Origin: Mytilinidion resinicola
Lineage: Eukaryota > Ascomycota > Dothideomycetes > Mytilinidiales > Mytilinidiaceae
Direction of reading: 5' to 3'
NCBI RefSeq assembly: GCF_010093595.1
Contig: NW_022985442.1
Coordinates: forward strand, 1,821,656 to 1,885,655
Length of the DNA: 64,000 nt
Positions within the stretch are counted from its first letter, which is position 1, and each line of letters begins with the position of its first letter. Of this stretch, positions 23,046 to 34,493 are shown in pieces. Made by a program: the position numbers and the translations under genes. The notes beneath the pieces were generated by a model. It did not search any database. It worked only from the letters and a program-made list of their open reading frames with translations, and was not told the origin of the DNA.

Positions 23046-24739
23046 TTTTTGGCTGGTTTGAAGTCACCGTGAGTCTAGCGACCTAAGTTGTTTGATTGGG
23101 CTTTGGTTGGGCTTGGTGGGTGGCTTCTGATTTGCTATCTGATGACATGGTTGGGAGTAGTTGCTGTGTGAGTACGTTTTGACCGGCCTCTCATGGTTGT
23201 CCTTCCATAGTCGATCACGCGAAAACAGACTTGTGAGAGCGTTCACGTGGATGAATGGCCTGACTGTAGCAAAAGGCAAAAGAAAAAGCCAATTAGATTG
23301 GTTTTCTGTAGCCTAATCGGGACTCCAACCCGTGCGGCACCAGAAGGTGATCCTTTAGACAGATGAAAGCGATGGTTTGGTTTATTTGGTTGGTGGAGTG
23401 TATGCAGGAACATGGGGGCGGTACCCATATTGTACATGGAGGCTCAAGAAAATACCCCAGAATATATACCTTCAGCGGCGTCCACATCAGAACTCATTCC
23501 TATGCCGAGCGCTTGGACTTAGCCAGCATTCACTCAGTACAGCAACGCACAGGCCCTTAATTTTCATCTCTGCGAAGCCCTTTGAATATCTCTTCTCGTT
23601 AGCCCGTCTTTCTACACATCCGATTTATTAGTTCCCTTGTTTGGGATGCTCATCACCTACCAGCTTCTGCAAATCGTGCTTTCCGGCAAGATGTGTCTTG
23701 TTTGGGTACTGGGTATGTCAGTTGGCTTGAAGCCATCTGGTCCAGCGTATCCTAGAGTTACGTATCACGTAGATTCAAGCTTGCACCATTTGAACGTTTT
23801 CCACGACATCCAAAACGATTCCTATAATACCCAGGATGCTGGCCAAGGAAAGTGGAATTAGAACGGACTAAATGCTCTAGAAGAAGAAATCTTGGGTTGA
23901 GGCAAGTAAATGAATAAGTAGGAGTTCCAAATCTTACGGCCTTCCATCCCGAAGTATATGAGCAGAACACTGTAAGCTCACTTACTAACGATTATTAGTA
24001 CTACCATCTAAAACTACTCCCCACGAAACAACACACTGTCTGAAGCTCACAATGATGGTGCTCAGCAACCGAAAGAGAAGTAAACGAGCACGATGATGCA
24101 GATCATCTACCCTTTTTTGTCTTCGCAATATCTTCACACCAAAAGCCGACGTGGGTGTTGTTGTGGGTACAACAGCACTCCGAAGACGGTCACTAACTAT
24201 TCGTCGTTGCCGTCATCCTTTTTACACCTTCGCTCCCCTGCCAACCTGTAGCCCCCTAGCAACAACACTCTTGTTGATGCTCCACATTAAGCTCTCATCC
24301 GTGAGATTTTTGAGCACATCCAAACCACAACTTCCTTGACTTTCAAGTTTCGGAGGCGAGCTGAAGATTTAGACCCCGAACCCAGCGACGGAACGTAGCG
24401 GTCAGATGCCTCGCATCTCCCTTTACAAGTATCTGAGTGGGCTCGAGGCGCTGGGCTAATCATGTAGGCTCGGACTAGAATCGGACATGGACTGCAAACT
24501 TTCCACAGATGTTGAGAATTTCAAGGGCCTAAAGGAATGTGACGCCTATGCTGGTTCGGCTCTTCCAAGTCGTTGGAGATAGAGTGCTTATGAAGGAAGG
24601 CTCGTCCTTACAACGCAACCCATCGTATCCACCCTTTCTCTATTAGATCCTGGTACTCTCGGTCTCCTTATTCCTGCTTAGCAACCTAGAGTTATGGAAT
24701 TTCGAAAATGCCAGAGTCAGGATACCTTTTGCCTCACCG

Positions 24740-24844
24740 CATGCTAGCTATCCGGGCTCCTCCTCACAGTGATATCGAGCGAGCAAGAGCGAGAGCCGTG
24801 CAGAGGCATATCCGTGTTCCCAAACTCATGGCCTGGTACTGTAC
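24740..24844 (+). repeat. Dispersed degenerate repeat, copy B
   Basis: The longest and best preserved of three copies. It starts CATGCTAGCT and ends GGCCTGGTACTGTAC, and aligns across its length with the minus strand of 7742-7840. The translated core RHIRVPKLMAWY is partly kept between copies, so the repeat may once have been coding. Confidence 0.75.
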
Positions 24845-26040
24845 TAAGAGTTACCTTGCCACGACCGACAAGATACGACAAGTCTCAGCACTTCAAAGAG
24901 CTTCAACTGTTGAGTCTCGAATGCACCAAAACATGTTCAGGCCCTCGAAGCAGCTTCGAGATACCCAAACCCGACTAGCTTCATGAAACTTTCATGAGAA
25001 ATAGTAAGGCCTATTCTACCTGGAAGGGGAGCAGATTAATCAAGTTGCTGCGCCTTCGATGCGCCAAAGGCGTTTAAGATTGCATGCTGACAACTACTCG
25101 GAGCCTTGGGGGAGCGCTATCTACTTCACGAACGAGGGGCCAAACGTGTGTGATAGTTACGTAGATGGATTTAGATGGAGTAATGGGAGTAATGGGAGAG
25201 AAAACAGCAAAGAGCGATTACGGTGGACAAGTAGGCACAAAAGGACAAGAGTGCAAGAAGTGCTGATTTACACGCTGCTCGACAATACAATCCTCTTACC
25301 TCTCCTTTCACCGGATAGCTGCTTGCTACGAAAGCGCCAGCCAAGATGTCCCACGCTGTTGCATGCGTACGGAAGGGGCTAGTATGTGTAAGTGATCTAG
25401 GCGTCTTGATAGATCTCACGCAACGCTTGCAATGCAGGACAAGGCCTGCTAAATTTAGACAGCTATGTCGAGAGGTAAGTAGATAAGGCATCCAACGGAA
25501 AGTTATGGTGCCAAGTTAGGTCAGAGCTGATAGCTGAAGTCGTTGGCGCACCGCGAGAAGCGCTCCTGGTAACCTTGAGCAACGGCGCGACATAATGCTC
25601 AAGATATTTGATTGAGTCTTTCCAGCTAGGTGGAGATTCGATTGCAGAATGCTGAAGTCGTGGGACGTTATCTTTGAATGGGAGGAGCCGGAAGAGATCT
25701 AGAGTTTAGAGCTGCTAAATAGTCAAGCTGCTATACAAGTAGTCGAAGGATTCGTGAACGTTGCTAGCGACAGAAGTAAACTCCTGATACAGGATGGAAG
25801 AGCGCAATGTAGAGGTAGACACGCTAATCTAGAAGGATGGTGGTAGCGTTCGAAAGGCCGGCAGAGACTGGCGACAAGTTCATGTACAGCGGTTTGCCAC
25901 TGCTTAGGGTGCCTTAAGGGGTTTTTAGAACTCGAAGTCTAATGTTAAGGTCGATGCAGTAGAGATTAGGCGCCTTTTGACTGACCGACTACCTGTTCGC
26001 CAGGGAAACCCTTACAGTAGTGTCAAGTGAGTAAAATTAG

Positions 26041-26088
26041 AGCCGAGCAGTGACGAATCCGTGTGCCCAGACTTATGGCCTGGTACTG
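26041..26088 (+). repeat. Dispersed degenerate repeat, copy C (partial)
   Basis: About 48 bp containing GAGCAGTGACGAATCCGTGT and CCCAGACTTATGGCC, matching the right half of copies A and B. The left half is not recognisable here. Confidence 0.65.
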
Positions 26089-26565
26089 AAAGACGGGACT
26101 TGATGATTCTAGGCGTGCTAATATTGCTCTGGTATAATATCGTCACGGTTGAAATGAATCATACTCGGGACTTCATGTCATCTTCATATGATCTTAGGAA
26201 GCCTTGGGCACTTAGTAGTCGTACGAGTTCATATATCAGTTGTAGAGTCGCATGTTTCTTTTTCCGGTAAACCAATGATAGTCTTTGACGCACCTTACAC
26301 AGCAGCTTTCTACATCCTTCAACTTATTAGACCAGTAAGCAAACGCAATCGTTGAAGATAGCATGCACTCTAACATCGGCATCCGTCAGTAAGTAGACGA
26401 ATCAAGATAGCGACTCTAGGTTTCGAAATTTAACGAGATATATTTATTACCTCGTTCTTCCTACCTGGTCCAACCTCTCCAGTATCCATCAACAACAACC
26501 TCAAGCCACCCAGCCACGGAGGCGACTCCCATATCCCGACGGCTTTTCATTCGCCGCACAAGGCC

Positions 26566-27724
26566 ATGGGCATGAAAAAATATTACTGCAAAGCCCGCCG
26601 CGAGCAATCCTTCACGGCTCTCGCTGTAGCTGTCGTCCCGTCCGTGCTAGCCATCGGTATAGCCCACTATCATTTATGCTCGCCCCCCCCCCCCTTGCTA
26701 CAACCCTCGCCATGCCTTGGAGCTAGTCCGACACCTGCATAATGACCGGGCGCGAGCGACTTCGTCGATTGGAGCTGAATTCGAGAGTTCGAATTCGAAG
26801 GGCCAGGTCAAGCGAGCGGTTCCATCACCAACGAGTGACGATGAATGGGACAAATTGGTTGCGAGGGGGTGGAAGCTGCTGAGAGGTGCGAAAGAGGAGA
26901 ACGCTGGTGCTACGGCCGTCTTAGGATTCCCCTTGCAGAGCCGGTATACCGAGTATACGCAGTTGAAGAGATACGGTTGGAAATCGGCGGACGGAACGCA
27001 TATGTTGGAGTCCGTGTCTGAACATCGTGGGTGGTTCGATGTCTCAATGCCTATCCGGAGTACTGTTAAAGATCTGGGCCTTTCGACAGCATCTCGTAGG
27101 GAGAGGAACGGCGTCCGGTCTGGAGGAAATGTTCATTTGACTTGGCAGCATGAGGAACCCTACACGGTTGACAGGAAGAGGTACCAGGTAAGTCTGATCC
27201 ATAGTAGACACGCATTATAAGCTCTGCGTGGAAGCAAGCCAACTCACTGCTCCAAGCCGACCAATGCCTTCCACACCGTCATATACAATAACATGGAAGG
27301 TGTGATCTATGCCCTTGGAGTCTACGGTCCACGCTTCAAGGGCGAACAACAGTCCCCTCCTGTATTCGACTCCCCAGCCTTGGGCGATAAGCTGTCAGAC
27401 GTCCTCTTCCTCGAATGGCAGCACCAGGCCGACGTTCAGGGAACTGACGTCAAAAATCTGCGGTACTACTTCCAGCTTCCGGTGAAGAACACCCCATCGC
27501 AGGCTGCCATAGCTCGGGCTCTCGAAGGGCGGCCTGTGTCAAAATGGCCGGGTGTAACGTTGAGCATGGACTCCGAGGAGGGGAAGGCTCTGCTGGGGAC
27601 TCCGAATGGAAACAGCCTGGGTTGGTTCCTTATCAACCACAAGGCTCAACTGGGGCTGAAGACGGTCGAGTCGGTAACGGTGTTTGGAGTGGGACGGCAA
27701 GGAGGGGGTGGCGCAGGACCCTAG
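26566..27724 (+). CDS. Uncharacterised probable secreted protein
   Basis: Three exons: 26566-26656, 26727-27187 and 27257-27724 (phases 1 and 0), for 339 aa. The N-terminus has a basic start (MGMKKYYCKARREQ) then SFTALAVAVVPSVLAIV, consistent with a signal peptide or anchor. The first intron contains a run of 13 C's. Exon 2 has a short ordered segment (DDEWDKLVARGWKLLRG) and a YGWKSADGTHMLESV region. Exon 3 has NAFHTVIYNNMEGVIYALGV and FLEWQHQADVQGTDVKNLRY, suggesting a compact mixed alpha/beta domain. I do not recognise the family and propose no function. The ATG at 26566 has a good context (GGCCATGG); another Met follows two codons later. Confidence 0.72.
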
Positions 27725-28834
27725 TATGATGTTTACAGTCAAGGATGTATAAGGTGGGCTAGGGACGGCGTGTTGTTCTTTTTCGTTCTTCTGCTAGCGA
27801 TTGGCGCTCGGACTGGTGATACCATAGACGGAGGGTTGGCAAATTGACGCTAGGGTAGGTACAGATACATCTTAATGCCCTATCTGAGAGATTATATGAA
27901 CTGCAGTGAATCCAAATGGAGTTTCGGATCGAACAAGATGCGTTTGAGAGTGAAATGAAAAGGACATCTGATGCAAGCATCCTGACACACGGACCTCGGA
28001 TGATATATTTGGAATCCTAGATCGGCAAGGAGATATGATGTTTACCGTGGAAGCATATACTGCAAAGTCTTCGTGTAGTCAGACATCTCTATACGCATTT
28101 GACTCCATCGATACCTCGGCGGAGTTGTCTTCGCCTTTCCCGTTAGAAGGTCAGACCTCCACATGTCGGATAACAGCGTTCTGGGGGACTGGAAGCAACG
28201 ATACATGAAGCTACTGGTACCGAACATATGCCCTTTCTTGCCACGCTTGCTTCTTTATCGTGCACTGTAGTCCAAGTTCTGTAGCCGAGACGCGAAGAGA
28301 CAGCTAGTGCTTGGCGCGATGAGGGTTCCAAGTTACCCGCTATTAACGACGCAGCGGGGCTCCAGGCCGACTTGAGGGACCTTCCGCATGCGCATCCAAT
28401 GGCGAGGTCCGGGCGTGATAGCTGGCCAGCATGCGGGCATCGTGACCGGGCAGCTTGGTGGAGTTGGTACCCCTCGTGCCCTCCCAGCCCTCCCAGCCCT
28501 CCCACCTCTAGCCGGTTGGTGGCTAAACCAGAGGCGCCGAACTGCGACCGGGAACAGTGACAAGACGCGGCCAGCGTGCCTATCAGGCGCTCGTGGTTCA
28601 CGATAAGAGAGCCGCCATATCCAATGCTTGCTGGCTTGCGCGCTGGGAGCAGGCTGCTTTGCTTTTTGCGCAATGCGGGACCGACCCGCCTCTCGTCGCC
28701 CCCAACTCCGTGCCTATTGGAATTAGCAGGCCTCAGCGTGGGGACCGATTTCGACTTCAACAGTGTGACTGAGCTCCCGCGCTGAAGCCCCAGCGACCCC
28801 GGATGACCTCGACGTCCTGCCATGCGCCGCCTCG
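27725..28834. other. Intergenic region and promoter of the C6 transcription factor
   Basis: No gene supported. From about 28300 the sequence becomes GC-rich and several overlapping frames open on both strands. CCCTCCCAG-type 10-bp units are repeated about three times near 28480-28503. Confidence 0.45.
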
Positions 28835-31800
28835 ATGACCGGCCTCAAGCGCTCCCTGGAGGACTCCTCTATTGACGGCGACGGCACCTCGCCCACCGAC
28901 CTGCTCCTCGGGAAGCCCTCGTCGCCCGCGGCCTCTGCCGCCTCCAGCGCGTCAGCGTCCTCGTTCCGCAATGTCTCCGCGTGCAATCGCTGCCGGCTGC
29001 GGAAGAACCGCTGCGACCAGAACCTGCCCGCCTGTGCCTCTTGCGAGAAGGCCAATGTGCGATGTGTGGGCTACGACCCCATAACGAAGCGCGAGATCCC
29101 TCGAAGGTGGGTGTTGCGCCGAGCTGTGCCTACCCGAAGCTCTGTTTTTTTCTCCCGAGAGCCCTATACCTATACCGGCGTCTCTATACTGACCTGCGCA
29201 TAGCTATGTCTACTACCTCGAGACCCGCGTGTCCTACCTCGAATCGCTGCTGCAGGACAACTCGATTGCCTTTGCCCCGCCCGAGCATTTCGAGCCGAGC
29301 TATCCGTCTGGGAACGGCCTCCCCTTGAACAAACCGCCGCCGTCCGCCGGTGGTGACGGCCACCGCAATGGAGGGGCCAAGAAATCAGAGAGCGCCATAA
29401 AGGAGGAGAACGAGAAATATGATCGAGAAAAGCTTACTAAGCTAGTATCAAACATCGGCATGGTGTCGGTCCAGGGCGCCAGTGACCCCAGATATCTAGG
29501 GTCGACGTCGGGCATCTCGTTTGCGCGCGTCGTCTTTGCGGCGGTGAAGAGCTCTGTCTCGGGCGCCTCATCTGAGCGCGGAAGCATCCGGGGAGCCAAA
29601 ACGATCCCCGGAAATGTCGCCGATGGGGGCACGTCCATGAGAGACTCATTTTTCGGCCTCCACACCAAGCCGACTATTCGCCAAGCACCATTTCCTGACC
29701 ACGAGCTAGGTCTAAAGCTCGTGGAGCTCTACTTTGAGCATGCAAACCCTCAAATCCCTATTCTGCACCGCGGAGAATTCATGGAGATGTTTGAGAGGAC
29801 CTACACCGCCGAAGGGCGGCATAGAACGTCACGGGAATCATATATGTTTAATATTGTATTTGCAATTGGTGCCGGCATTATCATGGGCAGCTCTGATCCC
29901 CAAGAATCTCCTACCTCCGACCACTCCAACGCACCAACCTTCTCTCCGCCAAGCCATAAGAAGCGCAAGCTTGCAAGCCAGCAGCACCAGCCCGAAGAGT
30001 ACCATGCGTCAGCCATAGTGCACCTCGAAACTTTCCTTGGGTCTTCACCGGCAGCAGACCGACCCGATGGATTCGGAGGCGGTCTCGAAGAGTTGCAAGC
30101 TGTTCTGTTGCTAGCTGGATTTGCTCTACTGCGACCAGTGGCACCCGGTTTGTGGTACATCGTTGGAGTTGCGGTTCGGCTAGGAGTAGATCTAGGATTA
30201 CATTATGAAGACGGTGTAGGCATTGACGGCTCCAATGGAGACGAGCATCCTTTCGGGAAGGTTGAAGAGAATCCGGAAAGTACAGCGGGTGCTGGCAACG
30301 GCATCAAGATTGACGCAAAAGAGAGGGGTCGTCGGCAATGGGTGCGAGACCTCCGCAGACGACTGTGGTGGTGTGTCTACTCATTTGACCGACTTGTCAG
30401 TACGTGTGTTGGCAGGCCTTTTGGAATCACGGATCAGGTCGTCACCACAGAATTCCCTTCCATGCTGGACGATAAGTACATCACTAAAGAGGGTTTCCTG
30501 AGCCCTCCTCGAGGCGCTGAACCGAGCTACAAGGTGGTAGCTCAACACTACTTCAGACTACGGCTGTTGCAGTCCGAAATCCTACAAGTGCTACAACACC
30601 GGCAAGCTCAGCAAGCAAGAGATAGTGGAGCAAACCAAGGAAATGACTTTATGCATACGAAGCTACCCTCGCCGTTTTTGGCGAGATTCGACTCTTTTAG
30701 ATCTTGGCGCATTGACATCGATCGCCGATTATGGGAGTGGAAGGAATCTGCACCGAATCAGATGGAGACGGGAGTGCAGTTCTCGCCGTTATTCCTCGAA
30801 CTCAATTATTGGCAAGCCATCATCATGTTGTATCGCCAGAGCCTATCCGTCCCTCCGGTATTGGCCGGTGAGCTAGGCGCAACTAACGGAGACATCGCAA
30901 GTCCTTCGGTCTTGAACATCGAAGAACGGGAGGATGAAGAACGAGTCTTCCTCAAGGTTGCAGAAGCTGGACAGAAGGTGCTTAAGTTGTATCGGCAGCT
31001 TCATCGAGTACATCTCGTGAACTACACATTCCTTGCAACACATCACCTGTTCATGGCTGGTAAGTTAACGCCCCTTAAAATAGGTAGAATGTAAGGCTAA
31101 CTAAAGTAGGGATATCGTTCTTATATGCCGTCTGGCACTCGCCAGTAGTACGAAGTCATCTAGTAAGCTATCACTCGATCTGTTTTTAAATTCAAGTATT
31201 AACATATGAAAGTCACTGGACGACGTCGACTTTACAGTCCTGGCAGCAACATCCGTCCTCGGAGATCTCATTGAGAAATGCCCACCCGCCGAAGCCTGCA
31301 GGGACGCCTTTGACCGCATGAGCAAAGCCACGATCCAAATGTGCATGTCGACTACCGGCTTCGGGCCTCAGGCCCTGGGAACCGCCTCTCAAGCCAACAT
31401 GTCCAACTTCCAATCCCCAAGCACCTACAACTCCGACCAAGACGCACGCTCGGACACCGAGCTCTCAACCGGCTACCAGCACAGCTATTTCCAGAGCAGC
31501 CGACGCCCAACCCCCCGCTTTGACATGAACCTCCGCGACCTCTTCAGCGACGACGAAACCGACGCCCGCTCCTTCAGCCGCATCAGCAGCCAGCTCAGCA
31601 GCATGCGGCCTCCGCCACCTCCCCAACCTACCTCCCACGCCATCAAGCAGGAAAATCTACAGCAGCAGCAATTCAACAAACAAGACCCTCGGAACATTTC
31701 CCCTCAACTACGCCACCAGCACGCCTTCGCCCTCGACCCGGCCCTCCGGCCCCCTATCTCGACAATGTCCTCCGCCGAATCCGACGCCATTGCCACTACT

Positions 31801-32127
31801 TCCCCACCGACACAACAAGGCCAGAACCCGAATATCTCGCCGTACGCTCTCAGTAACCAGATGCCGTACAGTAATTTCGCGCAAAATATCTCCTCGGCTT
31901 ATCCTGACCTCGGTTCGTTCTCAGAGCTTGACTTCCTGGACTCGTTCCCTGTCCAGGGCGCGGCTGTAAACGGGGGTGAGGCAGGAGGTGGAGCAGGAGG
32001 GCTCGCAGACCTCGGGTTTGGAATGGGCTTCGACGGGAATCACGATTGGAGCGATGGAAGTGGGTTTGACTTGTTCGATGGGTTTTTCTTTGGGGGTGGG
32101 CAAGGGACTGGGGGTGCTGGGATGTAA
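28835..32127 (+). CDS. Zn2Cys6 fungal transcription factor
   Basis: Four exons: 28835-29106, 29204-31059, 31110-31162 and 31213-32127, all in phase, for 1031 aa. The binuclear zinc cluster has Cys 50, 53, 60, 67, 70 and 77 (CNRCRLRKNRCDQNLPACASC, then EKANVRC). It is followed by KREIPRSYVYYLETRVSYLESLL across the first intron, the linker and coiled coil of PPR1/UaY-like Gal4-class dimers. The fungal transcription-factor domain starts near ELGLKLVELYFEHANPQIPI and includes DLRRRLWWCVYSFDRLVSTC and GRPFGITDQ. The C-terminal 270 residues are Ser/Pro/Gln-rich, ending in an acidic/Phe-rich stretch and glycine-rich end (FDLFDGFFFGGGQGTGG), a likely activation region. Such proteins bind CGG-type half sites; the target pathway is not evident from neighbours. 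Confidence 0.95.
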
Positions 32128-32800
32128 AAAAGAGTGTGTAGTCAGTAGTAAGCAAGGATAGGGGGTCAGTGAAGTTGTGCATACGGGTGGGGTGGATGGT
32201 TGCATGAGTGGTAGGGCTAAACGGGGTCGTGTGATTACGATCATGATTGTATACCCATCTCCTCTGTCTTTCGAGTCGTGGGACTGAATGCGGTTCATAA
32301 CGAGGGAAAAAATATGGCGTTTTGGATCTCTGATGCTGCTTCATGGATTGCCTTATTCTCCTGATATGTTGTGGTACAGGAGCCAGACGCATTGTCTGCT
32401 TTTATTACAAATTCCAACGAAACTAACCGTGTAGGGACTTTCATCAACAGACACGGTGTACCTTTTACGTACCTAGTCTTTACCTCTCATCCGTCCGGCA
32501 CCACCACCCTATGTTAACCCGCCGCAGCCAATACTTCTCCTCAAAGTAGTTCAAGATTGGTGCTATACCGCATTCAGCCATCTATTATTTTTCAACATGT
32601 CCTCCACTCTTGCCCGGCCCTCGAGTTCGGAAGATACCAGATCTGGAAACTCTTGCAGGCGTGAGGGCCAACGGGGAAGGGCGGGTTCAACGGGGATATT
32701 TTGCGTACCCTTGCAGGACCTCGACGTGAGCTTAGAAGTAGCGAATTACTAGGGCGCGTAGGCAAGATTACTATGCGAAAGAAGGGAGGGCTCGGTGAGG
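32128..32800. other. 3' flank of the transcription factor gene
   Basis: No gene is visible. An antisense ORF at 31850-32392 is a shadow of the transcription factor's last exon. Confidence 0.45.
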
Positions 32801-32849
32801 CCTTAAAGCACTCCTGCTACGACATAGGGTGAAAGTGTAAGAAGTATCT

Positions 32850-34350
32850 ACGAAATTGACCGTACGATGAGTTTTTATAGTGACTCTGCTTAGCCCTCGC
32901 GTGCTCCTTTGCGTGGTTCTAAATTAGTCGCTTTCTGAGGCTCGTAAATCAGACGGTGGTCGACGGTGACACAATATTGGGCTGAAGCACCCCCGTAGGA
33001 CTGACTCCAGCTGGTGGTTAGAACGGGATTGACCAAATGGCAAATTTGTTGGTAGACCTTGTGTCCACGCAGCGTACCTGGTGTCCACGCGGCGTACCTC
33101 TCCGCGTAATTGGATCTTATTCCTTTTCTAGGGCACGTAAATCAGGCTAGAGAAAGAGAGAAGATAGAATCGAGTTGAAGCACCCCGGCGCCGAAATGGC
33201 TTGAACCAGTCGTAAAAAGTAACATAATTGACCGCGTGAATACTTCGTCGGTAAACGCAGCGTCTACGTGGCGTGCCCCTCGGCGTAGTTGGATGTTATC
33301 CCTTCTCTGAGGTATGGATATTAGAACACCATAAAGAAAATCTCGTGATTGGTTACAAGAAGCAACGAAATTGACCGCTTGACGACGATTTTTGCAGATA
33401 CCACGGGGACGCTGCGTGCCCTCCGCGTAGTTGGTTCTTATCTTTTTTCCAAGGGACGGATATTAGAGAGATGTCTTTTTAAAGGTGGGGAATAGGCCTT
33501 GGGACTATCACAAAGAGAAAAGCAAGCTCAGTTACAAGAAGTAACGGAATCGACCGCATGATGATTTCTTGGTAGACGCCGCTTGCCCTCCGCATGCCCT
33601 CCGCGTAGTCGCATCGTATCCATTTTCCAAGACATTGATATTAGAGCGCCTGTATTGCGAGAGAAGGAGAGAGCTGGAGGGCCTCCACGAAGAAAGCCTT
33701 TTGATTGTTTACAAAGAGTAATGGAATCAACCGTGGAACAGACTTCCTTGCGGACGCCGCGTAGCCTCCGCGCATCCCTCTGCGTGGGCACAAGATAGCT
33801 ATTTTCTGAGGCATACGAATTGGAGCAGATATAGAAGACAATCAACTACCTAGAATGACACGTCCAGGGGTGATCTAGCAACGAATTGCGTACTTTAGTT
33901 GGAAAGAGTTACAGAATTGACCGTGTGATGATATTTTTCGCAGATGCGATGTAACCTACGCGTGCCCCTCTGCGTGTTTACAAACTATCTCTTTTCTGAA
34001 GCATGTGAATCGGGCGACGGTTCTATGATAAAAGCAGAGTTGTATGGTAGTGGACCAAGCACACCCGCTAAGAAACAGCTCACTTACGTTACAAGCATCA
34101 ACGGAATCAACCGTGTGATAAGTGTGATCGCAGACGCGGCGTAGCCTCCGCGTCGCCACATTCTTCAGCCATTCTCCAGGGCTCCGGAATCAGACTAGAG
34201 AGAAGATGTGATTGACCTACCCGGATCTGCTCTGTAGAGCTTCGGCCACGAATTGCTGACAATAGTCACGAGAAGTTGCAGGATTGACTGCGTGAATGAT
34301 TCGTTGTAGCCGCTGCGTGTACTTCGCATGGGCCTCTTCGTAGTCGTAAG
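32850..34350. repeat. Degenerate satellite array, nine units of about 180 bp
   Basis: The anchor (GGAATTGACCG, variants ATCGACC and ATCAACC) recurs at 32855, 33028, 33227, 33370, 33549, 33726, 33916, 34106 and 34283. Spacings are 173, 199, 143, 179, 177, 190, 190 and 177 bp. About 50-75 bp after most anchors comes a second one, CCTCCGCGTAG or a close variant (CCTCTGCGTG, CCTCGGCGTAG). TTTTCTGAGG-like and GATATTAGAG-like blocks follow in most units. Units have diverged by many substitutions and small indels. No coding capacity was seen. It sits between the tail ends of the C6 factor and JmjC genes. Confidence 0.85.
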
Positions 34351-34493
34351 TTTCCAAATAAATGACCCTGGGGTTTCTCATAGATACTTTTATAAGCGTT
34401 GACCCGCACCAGTCACCTCAAGTGGCGTAATTGAGCCCTATTTTGGATTCTGTCTTGCCTACCTTTGATTATGGAATGGATCTGATGTCTCGG

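Larger units (their letters stand above)
20833..26565. other. Gene-poor region with relic repeats
   Basis: About 5.7 kb without a supported gene. Open frames are short and overlapping. It contains a degenerate tandem duplication near 22841-23045 and two copies of the dispersed repeat (24740-24844 and 26041-26088). The first 300-400 bp are probably 3' flank of the MFS gene. A small minus-strand ORF at 22143-22364 was considered and not called. Confidence 0.5.

Noticed and set aside
23290..23345. B-box-like GGTTGGAGTCC on the minus strand
   Set aside because: It has a short T-arm-like stem but no A box or acceptor stem, so it is not called as tRNA.
28143..28823. 226-codon minus-strand frame upstream of the C6 factor
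   Set aside because: It is in a GC-rich promoter interval with overlapping frames on both strands and no motifs.
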